Source: JBBPYA01 sp038200385
Lineage (GTDB): Bacteria; Actinomycetota; Actinomycetes; Mycobacteriales; Geodermatophilaceae
Reading direction: 5' to 3'
Length of the DNA: 5,327 bases
NCBI GenBank assembly: GCA_038200385.1
Contig: JBBPYA010000108.1
Location: 1-5,327 of the forward strand
The notes under the pieces were generated by a model, which searched no databases, was not told the origin of the DNA, and saw only the letters and a list, made by a program, of their open reading frames with translations. Positions 1-5,327 of the stretch are shown one piece after another. Both the position numbers and the translations under genes were made by a program. How positions within the stretch are numbered: the stretch's first letter is position 1; every line of letters begins with the position of its first letter.

Positions 1-792
1 CCGGTGGACCTCGCCGCCCACGATCCACTGGCCACGCCCCTGGCGCCCGGCAAGAAGAAGAAGACCCGCAAGGCGCTGTCCGATCAGGGCGACGAGCTGT
101 CGGAACTGCAACGCCGGCTGTACGCCGGGACCCCCGGGGAGCGTCGCGTGCTCGTGGTGTTGCAGGGGATGGACACCTCCGGCAAGGGCGGGGTCATCCG
201 GCACGTCATCGGGATGCTCGACCCGCAGGGCTGCCAGGTCGCGGCGTTCAAGCGCCCCACCGAGCAGGAACTGCGCCACCACTTCCTCTGGCGGGTCCGC
301 CGCCAGCTGCCGCGGGCCGGGCAGGTCGGTGTCTTCGACCGGTCGCACTACGAGGACGTGCTGATCGGCCGGGTCCGCGAGCTGGCCGCCGCCGACGTCA
401 TCGAGGGGCGGTACGCCGAGATCGTCCGGTTCGAGCGGCAGGCGGCCCGCGAGGGCGCCGTCATCGTCAAGTGCTTCCTGCACATCTCCCCGGACCGGCA
501 GCGCGAGCGCCTGCTCGCCCGGCTGGACGAGCCCACCAAACGGTGGAAATTCAACCCGAACGACGTGGTGGAGCGCCGGCTGTGGCCGGCGTACCGACGC
601 GCCTACGAGATCGCGCTGGAGAGGTGCGACAGCGACGAGGCGCCCTGGTACATCGTGCCCAGCGACCGCAAGTGGTACCGCAACTGGGCCGTCGGCCGGC
701 TCCTGCTGGAGGCGTTGGCCAACCTGGACCCGCAGTACCCCCCGATCGACTACGACCCGGGCGAGCAGCGCTGCCTGGTCCAATCCAGCTGA
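1..792 (+). CDS. ppk2: PPK2-family polyphosphate kinase (polyphosphate:nucleotide phosphotransferase), 5' end probably outside window
   Basis: Cytosolic enzyme of the PPK2 family, a P-loop kinase that transfers phosphate between polyphosphate and a nucleotide. Numbering from the GTG at 4-6, the Walker A loop is GMDTSGKGG (residues 55-63, K61). The Walker B-type segment is GVFDRSHYEDVL (109-120, D112 and R113), the lid region around RLDEPTKRWKFNPND spans about 173-187, and the conserved APWYIVPSDRKWY block is at 213-225. The sequence resembles the class III-like/PPK2-related group (NPQG-type and WKF motifs) more than class I, which usually has a GRDAAGKGG loop. Nucleotide preference (AMP or ADP, direction of reaction) cannot be settled from this. 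A lysine run lies at 17-20. The frame is open to the left edge, no ribosome binding site is visible for the GTG, and the VDLAAHDPLATP segment resembles an internal N-terminal segment of actinobacterial relatives. The true start is therefore probably upstream and the gene is partial here. Stop is TGA at 790-792. The next gene follows after 72 bp on the same strand. Confidence 0.93.
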   Translation, partial: PVDLAAHDPLATPLAPGKKKKTRKALSDQGDELSELQRRLYAGTPGERRVLVVLQGMDTSGKGGVIRHVIGMLDPQGCQVAAFKRPTEQELRHHFLWRVRRQLPRAGQVGVFDRSHYEDVLIGRVRELAAADVIEGRYAEIVRFERQAAREGAVIVKCFLHISPDRQRERLLARLDEPTKRWKFNPNDVVERRLWPAYRRAYEIALERCDSDEAPWYIVPSDRKWYRNWAVGRLLLEALANLDPQYPPIDYDPGEQRCLVQSS

Positions 793-853
793 TCCGCGGC
801 GGGTCTTGGCCGGCCCGGTCCGAAGGGTCCACACTGCGCCCGACCGGATTGGC

Positions 854-858
854 GGAGG
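854..858 (+). promoter_or_regulatory. Shine-Dalgarno site for the 865-3462 gene
   Basis: GGAGG lies 6 bases before the ATG at 865-867, an ideal spacing, and supports that start over other in-frame choices. The rest of the 72-bp gap (793-864) shows no convincing promoter. The best -35-like hexamer, TTGGCC at 806-811, has only a poor CACACT -10 partner at 830-835. I therefore cannot tell whether the gene has its own promoter or is read through from the PPK2 gene. Confidence 0.8.
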
Positions 859-864
859 TCAGGG

Positions 865-3462
865 ATGGAGCAGCGGTCGGATCCAGGACCGACGTGGGTG
901 GAGCTGCGCGTCCACGGGGTCAGCGGTACTCCTCCGCAGGACCTGCTCGACAGCGCGCATGTGGTCCAGGTGGGCGGCGACGAGTTCAGCCGGTTCTTCC
1001 GGCCCGCCGACGCCCAGCGCCGCGAACGCGTGCCGGAGTCCGGTCACCTGCTCGAGGGCTACCACTGGGGCAAGTACACGTCGGGGTCGTGGCGGCAGGG
1101 CCTCTGGCTGGCGATCCTGCCGTTCGGGATCGTCAACGCCTCGCAGTTCATGTTGCCCCGCCCCGGCAAGGGCAGCCGCCTCGCGCACGCCGTGTGCGGC
1201 GCCATGTTGCGGCTGCTGGGACTCGGACTGACCGCGATGCTGCTGCTCGGTGTCGCGGTGGTCGCGATGGATCTCACCGCGTGGCAGTGGGCTCCGCTGC
1301 ACGACCTCCCGGCGTGGGACCGGTTCCCCGGATGGCCGCTTTCCCTGGCGATGCTGGTCTGCACCGCCGTGCTCACGCTGCTGTACTCCTTCGGCCGCCG
1401 CTTCGCCGGGACGGCCGCCCGCCGCCGGTCCGCGGCCGCCGGGACCGCCGAGCAGCCGGCCCGCCCGGACGGGCGTAGCCCGGCCGCGTGCTGGCCCGAC
1501 GCAGGGGCGCCCGGGCCGGGGCCGGCGGTCCCTGGGGCTCCCGGGCGGGCCCCCACCGAACTGGGCAAGGAGGAGTTCTTCACCGGCGACACCGACGCAC
1601 CGTCGCTGCGCTGGCTGCACCTGGCTATGGGTCTGGCGCTGGTGGCCGAACTCGGCGCGACCGCGGCGGGCGGGGGCAAGTCCGACGACGTCGTGCGGTG
1701 GGGCGGTTGGTTCCTGCTGCTCCTGGTCACCGCGATCGTGGCGTTCCTGGGGGACCCGGAGGAGTCGGTGACCGTGGCTACCGGCTACCGGAAGGTGGAC
1801 ACGGCCCGGGACCGGTGGCACGCGCTGATCCGGTGGACGGCCCCCTGGGTCGCGGTGGCGAGTGTGGCCCTGCTCGGCGGGTCGTTGTGGCTCGCCGGTC
1901 GGCGGCCGGTCGCGCCCGACCCGCCCGGCAGTGCACTGCCCGGGATCGACGGGATGGCCGGGGCGGTGATGATCCTCTGCGTCGGCGCCCTGATCGGGCT
2001 GTGGGTCGTGAACGACCTGCTGGCCCGCCGGACCGACCCTGGAGCCGGTCCGGCGACCGGGCAGTTCCGGCGATTCGCCGGCGGCCGCGCCGCGACCCTG
2101 GCCGCCTCGGTGGGCACGTTCCTCGGCGTGGGGTACGCCGCGGCCTTCGGCTTCGGCTGGGCCTGGCTGCTCGGGCGGTGGACCGGTGGGCACTACGAGA
2201 TCTCCCCGCTGCTGCAGCGCATCGCCTACGCCTGGGGGCTGACGCTGTTCCTGATCCTGGCGCTCCTGCTCGGCGCGCTCGTCGCGCGGCAGGTCCGGCG
2301 GAAGGCCTTCGTGCACGCGGCGGAGCAGGCCTTCACGTTCGGGTCGCGTCCCGAGGTCCGGATCTCACCGTCGTGGATCGGCGCGGTCGCCGCATCGATG
2401 TGGAAGGCGCGGCTGAAGAACCAGCTCGAGATGTCGATGAAGACATTCGCCGTGACCGGCATCGTGATGTCCATCCTCGCGGCGGTCGAGTTCTTCCAGT
2501 TCACCGGCGGTCGTCGGGTCGCCCGGGACCTGCCATGGTGGCTCGGGGGATGGGTGAGCGAGGACCCCTCGACCCGGCACGGCAGGGTGCTCATCGCCCT
2601 CGGCACGCTGGTCCTGCTGGGTCTGGCGACCGGGCTGGTCCTGCTCGGGCGCGGTGCGATCCAGCGGGAGTCGTTGCGCCGCGGCGTCAACGTGGCCTGG
2701 GACGTGATCTCCTTCTGGCCGCGCGCGGTCCACCCGTTCGTGCCGCCGCCGTACTCCCAGCGCGCCGTCGTCGACCTGCGGGACCGGATCAGCTGGCATC
2801 TCAGCGGCGACCCGGCGCCGGTGGCCACTCCGGACCGACCGCGTGCCGCGGCGGACAGCGTCGTGGTGGCGGCGCACAGCCAGGGCAGCCTGATCGCCTT
2901 CGCCGCGCTGCTCTGGCTGCCTGCCGCGCAGCGGGCGCGGGTGGGGCTGCTCACGTTCGGCTCGCAGCTGCAGGTCCAGTTCCCCAGGGGCTTCCCCGCC
3001 TACGTCAACGTCGACGTGATCGACTGGCTGCTCGCCCGGCTCGACCACCGTTGGCTCAACCTGTACCGGGACACCGACGCCATCGCCGGGCCGGTCCTGA
3101 GCTGGGACCACCACGCGGTGGTCGGCGTCCCGACGCCACAGTCCCGGCGGATCGACTCCTGGGAGATACCACGACTCGACGTCATCGATGAAGTCACCGG
3201 GGCCCGGCGCTGCGGGTACGAGTGGCGGCTGCTCGACCCGACGCCGTACGACGTGGCGCTGCAGGACGGTCCGATCGCCGGCATCCACGGCCATGGGGCC
3301 TACTGGCGGGACCGGGACTGGGCCCGGGCCCTCGACGCCGTCCGTCCGCCGATGACCGTCGCCCTGCCGCATCCCGGGGTCCCCGGTGTATCAGGGCCGT
3401 CGGAAGATCCGCCAGCACCGGCGCGTCCCGGTCAGTCGGCGAGGAGCAGCGCGACCGGGTAG
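865..3462 (+). CDS. Polytopic membrane protein with split alpha/beta-hydrolase-like motifs (putative membrane-embedded serine hydrolase)
   Basis: This 865-residue protein has no established function that I recognise. The N-terminus (residues 11-28) holds WVELRVHGVSGTP, a hydrophobic strand followed by HG-x-x-G (H17-G21), as at the oxyanion hole of alpha/beta hydrolases. About ten to eleven hydrophobic segments follow, roughly 78-97 (weak), 110-135, 158-177, 249-268, 279-296, 325-345, 363-384, 411-437, 452-475, 526-546 and 573-596. A Pro/Ala/Gly-rich linker lies at 180-231. The soluble C-terminal part (597-865) has a distinctive SFWPRAVHPFVPPPY stretch (616-630). A hydrophobic strand then runs into AHSQGS (S672), a nucleophile elbow with Ala in place of the first Gly. 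LTFGSQL follows, then candidate acid residues D736/D738 in YRDTDAIAG and candidate histidines H808/H810 in IHGHGAYW. Arg/Lys-rich loops after the segments ending at 177, 384, 475 and 596 suggest a cytoplasmic C-terminal domain. There is no signal peptide. The ATG is preceded by a good Shine-Dalgarno. The last 31 bp overlap treY. The motif assignments are my inference; the membrane character is secure. Confidence 0.85.
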   Translation: MEQRSDPGPTWVELRVHGVSGTPPQDLLDSAHVVQVGGDEFSRFFRPADAQRRERVPESGHLLEGYHWGKYTSGSWRQGLWLAILPFGIVNASQFMLPRPGKGSRLAHAVCGAMLRLLGLGLTAMLLLGVAVVAMDLTAWQWAPLHDLPAWDRFPGWPLSLAMLVCTAVLTLLYSFGRRFAGTAARRRSAAAGTAEQPARPDGRSPAACWPDAGAPGPGPAVPGAPGRAPTELGKEEFFTGDTDAPSLRWLHLAMGLALVAELGATAAGGGKSDDVVRWGGWFLLLLVTAIVAFLGDPEESVTVATGYRKVDTARDRWHALIRWTAPWVAVASVALLGGSLWLAGRRPVAPDPPGSALPGIDGMAGAVMILCVGALIGLWVVNDLLARRTDPGAGPATGQFRRFAGGRAATLAASVGTFLGVGYAAAFGFGWAWLLGRWTGGHYEISPLLQRIAYAWGLTLFLILALLLGALVARQVRRKAFVHAAEQAFTFGSRPEVRISPSWIGAVAASMWKARLKNQLEMSMKTFAVTGIVMSILAAVEFFQFTGGRRVARDLPWWLGGWVSEDPSTRHGRVLIALGTLVLLGLATGLVLLGRGAIQRESLRRGVNVAWDVISFWPRAVHPFVPPPYSQRAVVDLRDRISWHLSGDPAPVATPDRPRAAADSVVVAAHSQGSLIAFAALLWLPAAQRARVGLLTFGSQLQVQFPRGFPAYVNVDVIDWLLARLDHRWLNLYRDTDAIAGPVLSWDHHAVVGVPTPQSRRIDSWEIPRLDVIDEVTGARRCGYEWRLLDPTPYDVALQDGPIAGIHGHGAYWRDRDWARALDAVRPPMTVALPHPGVPGVSGPSEDPPAPARPGQSARSSATG
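3427..3459. terminator. Inverted repeat in the convergent overlap, possible bidirectional terminator
   Basis: CCCGGTC (3427-3433) and GACCGGG (3453-3459) are a perfect 7-bp inverted repeat around a 19-base loop. The left arm overlaps the treY stop (3432-3434, complement) and the right arm ends just before the TAG of the hydrolase-like gene (3460-3462). It has no T-tract on either side, so it is not a classical intrinsic terminator, and actinobacterial terminators often lack one. Seven-base GC repeats are easy to find by chance in such DNA, so the call rests mainly on its position. Confidence 0.25.
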
Positions 3463-5327
3463 CGGTGCAGGACCTGGTCGACCCGCCGCCGGCCGCCGGT
3501 GTACCGGACCCCGGTGATGGCGTCCACCCAGTCCCTCTCGGGCAGCTCGACGGTGGTGTCCAGCCAGCCACCGCCCGCGGCGAGTCCGACCGGCAGCCTG
3601 GTGGCCAGCGCCAGCACCCCGCCACGGTCGAAGCCGACGAGGTGTTCGGCGGCCATACCGGAGGCGTACACCGGCGTGTACCCGTCGAGCGGCCGGGCCG
3701 CCCGGACCCGCAGGGCCCGGGACACGACGAGCAGCTTGGCCGCGCCGGTGGCGTCCACCGGCGGCTGCCAGCCCTCCTCGTCCAGCCGGGCGAGCAACTC
3801 GCGCCGCCGGTCGTAGTCCACCGGCCGGCGGTTGTCCGGGTCCACCAGCGACAGGTCCCACAGCTCGCTGCCCTGGTACACGTCCGGCACGCCGGGCAGC
3901 ATCAGCTGCAGCAGCTTCGCGCCGAGGGCGTTGGACCAGCCGGGTGCCTGGAGCCGGTCGACGACGGCGGCCACGCCGAGTTCGGGGCGGTCGTACGCCC
4001 CGTCGATGAGCCCGTGCAGCCGGCGTTCGAACTCCTGGTCCGGGTCCGACCAGCGGGTCGACGTGCCGGCCTCGCGGGAGGCCTTCTCGGCGTAGGCATG
4101 CGCCCGCTCCCGCGACAGCGGCCAGGCACCGACGATGTTCTGCCACATCAGGTGGGCCAGCGGCCGGTCCGGCAGCGGAACCAGCTCGTTCCACCGGCGT
4201 ACGGCGGCGGCCCACTCCGCCGGGACTTCGGCGAGCACCGCGAGCCGGGCCCGGACGTCCTCGCTGCGCTTGGTGTCGTGGGTGGACAGCGTCGTCATCC
4301 CTTGCGGGGAGCGCTCCAACCGGACCGCGTTCGCCAGGTGGAAGCGCTCCGGGGTGGCTCCGAACACCAGCGGGTCGCCGCCGACCTCGTTGAGCGCGAC
4401 CAGCCGTGCCCACCGGTAGTACGCGGTGTCCTCGACACCCTTGGCCATCACCATGCCGCTGGTCTGCTGGAAGCGCACGGCCAGCTCGGTGTCGGCCCGC
4501 AGCAGCCGCTCATGCAGCGTCGTGAGCGGCCCGGCCAGGTCGCCGCGCCGGCTGCGGGCCCGCTCGACGGCCTCCTGCAGGTGCTCGGCACCGTCGGGCA
4601 GGTAGGAGCGGTACACCGGGAAGCAGGCCAGCAGTTCGGCGAGCGAGTCCTCGGCGTCGGGGACGTCGGGGACCAGCCGGGCCAGCCGGCGGACCTCGGA
4701 ATGCAGGATCCCGTCGGCGATCGCCCGTTTGCAGTCGTGCACCATGGCCGGGAAGTCGACCGGACCCCCGGCCAGCTCGGTGTCCAGCGCGGTCAGGGGC
4801 GCCTCCCCGCCAGGATCGACGAACACCGCGCCGACGTCGTTGAGCGCGTCGTAGCCGGTGGTCCCGGCGACCGGCCACGAGGTCGGCAGCGCCTCGCCGG
4901 TCTCCAGGATCTTCTCGACGACGAGCCAGTTCCCGGGGGCCCGGCCGGCCAGGTCGTCCAGGTAGCCGCCGGGGTCGGCCAGGCCGTCCGGGTGGTCGAT
5001 GCGCAGCCCGTCCACGACCCCTTCGGCGACCCAGCGCAGCGGAAGGGCGTGCACCGCGGCGAATGTCCCGGGCAGCTCGACCCGGACCGCGGCCAGGTCG
5101 TTGACCGCGAAGAAGCGCCGGTAGTTCAGGTCCTCGTCGGCCCGCCGCCAGTTGATCAGCTCGTAGTGCTGGCGGTCGTGGACCTCCCGCGGACCCGCGC
5201 CGTCCTCGGCGGTCCCGTCGGCGAGCGGGAAGCGGTGGTCGAAATAGCGCAGCTCGCCGTCGACGACCGTCAGCTCGTCCAACGCCTCCGGCGAGTCACC
5301 CAGCACCGGGATCCGCAACCGTCCGGC
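3432..5327 (-). CDS. treY: Maltooligosyl trehalose synthase (TreY), C-terminal part; N-terminus outside window
   Basis: TreY is a cytosolic GH13 enzyme that isomerises the reducing-end alpha-1,4 bond of a maltooligosaccharide to alpha-1,1, giving maltooligosyl trehalose, which TreZ then cleaves to trehalose. The window holds 631 residues. Numbered from the TTG at 5316-5318 (complement), recognisable blocks are YRRFFAVNDLAAVRVE (66-81), VDGLRIDHPDGL (102-113, nucleophile D108), WLVVEKIL (131-138, acid/base E135), GTTGYD (152-157), GVEDTAYYR (294-302), STHDTKRSEDVRARL (345-359, transition-state Asp D348), QNIVGAWP (393-400), PGVPDVYQGSE (475-485) and DPDNRRPVDY (493-502). A C-terminal beta domain ends at 628. 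All three catalytic acids are present. Full TreY proteins are about 750-800 residues, so roughly 120-170 N-terminal residues, including the first barrel strands, lie beyond the right edge. The TTG is internal, not the start: the frame stays open to 5327 and no start context is seen. The gene converges on the hydrolase-like gene with a 31-bp overlap. No treZ follows it. Confidence 0.96.
   Translation of the reverse strand, partial: AGRLRIPVLGDSPEALDELTVVDGELRYFDHRFPLADGTAEDGAGPREVHDRQHYELINWRRADEDLNYRRFFAVNDLAAVRVELPGTFAAVHALPLRWVAEGVVDGLRIDHPDGLADPGGYLDDLAGRAPGNWLVVEKILETGEALPTSWPVAGTTGYDALNDVGAVFVDPGGEAPLTALDTELAGGPVDFPAMVHDCKRAIADGILHSEVRRLARLVPDVPDAEDSLAELLACFPVYRSYLPDGAEHLQEAVERARSRRGDLAGPLTTLHERLLRADTELAVRFQQTSGMVMAKGVEDTAYYRWARLVALNEVGGDPLVFGATPERFHLANAVRLERSPQGMTTLSTHDTKRSEDVRARLAVLAEVPAEWAAAVRRWNELVPLPDRPLAHLMWQNIVGAWPLSRERAHAYAEKASREAGTSTRWSDPDQEFERRLHGLIDGAYDRPELGVAAVVDRLQAPGWSNALGAKLLQLMLPGVPDVYQGSELWDLSLVDPDNRRPVDYDRRRELLARLDEEGWQPPVDATGAAKLLVVSRALRVRAARPLDGYTPVYASGMAAEHLVGFDRGGVLALATRLPVGLAAGGGWLDTTVELPERDWVDAITGVRYTGGRRRVDQVLHRYPVALLLAD

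Noticed and set aside
791..805. Small hairpin GATCC-GCGGC-GGGTC at the end of the ppk2 gene as a terminator
   Set aside because: The stem is only five pairs including a G-U wobble, there is no T-tract, and it overlaps the stop codon. Too weak to call.
808..815. GGCCGGCC palindrome in the intergenic gap as an operator
   Set aside because: An 8-base GC palindrome is common by chance at this base composition, and nothing else supports regulator binding.
1396..1557. The very GC-rich Pro/Ala/Gly linker (residues 178-231) as a frameshift or insertion
   Set aside because: The frame stays open and the membrane segments resume normally afterwards in the same frame. It reads as a disordered loop with a positively charged start, probably cytoplasmic.
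859..2316. A 485-codon open frame on the minus strand opposite the membrane protein gene
   Set aside because: Its translation is Arg/Gly/Pro/Gln-rich with no recognisable domain. Long stop-free antisense frames are expected in DNA this GC-rich. The opposite strand has a good ribosome site and coherent membrane segments and motifs.
1488..3191. A 567-codon open frame on the plus strand in another frame of the same gene
   Set aside because: Low-complexity Arg/Ala/Gly/Pro translation with no domain and no ribosome binding site. It is a frame shadow of the 865-3462 gene.
3391..4413. A 340-codon minus-strand frame overlapping treY
   Set aside because: It lies in a different frame of the same strand as treY, whose frame carries continuous conserved TreY motifs. 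The translation is Arg/Gly/Ala-rich without a domain.
5316..5318. TTG (complement) as the treY start codon
   Set aside because: It would give a protein lacking about 120-170 N-terminal residues including the first barrel strands. The frame is open to the window edge, so the TTG is an internal Leu codon.

Overview
This window looks like chromosomal DNA from a high-GC actinobacterium. The whole stretch is strongly G/C-rich, codon third positions are almost all G or C, and the closest family resemblances I recognise (an actinobacterial-type PPK2 and an actinobacterial-type TreY) point the same way. I cannot place it to genus. I see no mobile element, RNA gene, CRISPR array or prophage signature; it reads as ordinary, densely coding core or near-core sequence around one poorly described gene.

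Layout: (1) positions 1-792, plus strand: most of a PPK2-family polyphosphate kinase, probably running in from the left edge. (2) 793-864: a short intergenic gap ending in a clear Shine-Dalgarno. (3) 865-3462, plus strand: an 865-residue polytopic membrane protein that carries what look like the separated pieces of an alpha/beta hydrolase: an HG-x-x-G motif at the N-terminus, about ten membrane segments, then an A-H-S-Q-G nucleophile elbow and candidate Asp and His partners at the C-terminus. (4) 3432-5327, minus strand: the C-terminal four fifths or so of maltooligosyl trehalose synthase (TreY), running out of the right edge. The two convergent genes overlap tail to tail by 31 bp, and a perfect 7-bp inverted repeat sits inside that overlap region.

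How the genes may work together: PPK2 uses polyphosphate as a phosphate store to charge nucleotides, and TreY starts the conversion of glycogen-type maltooligosaccharides to trehalose. Both belong to storage and stress physiology. The membrane hydrolase-like gene is in the same direction as PPK2 with a 72-bp gap, so co-transcription is possible. Its substrate cannot be read from sequence. It is the part of the window most worth following up: if the motif reading is right, one hydrolase fold is interrupted by an entire membrane domain.
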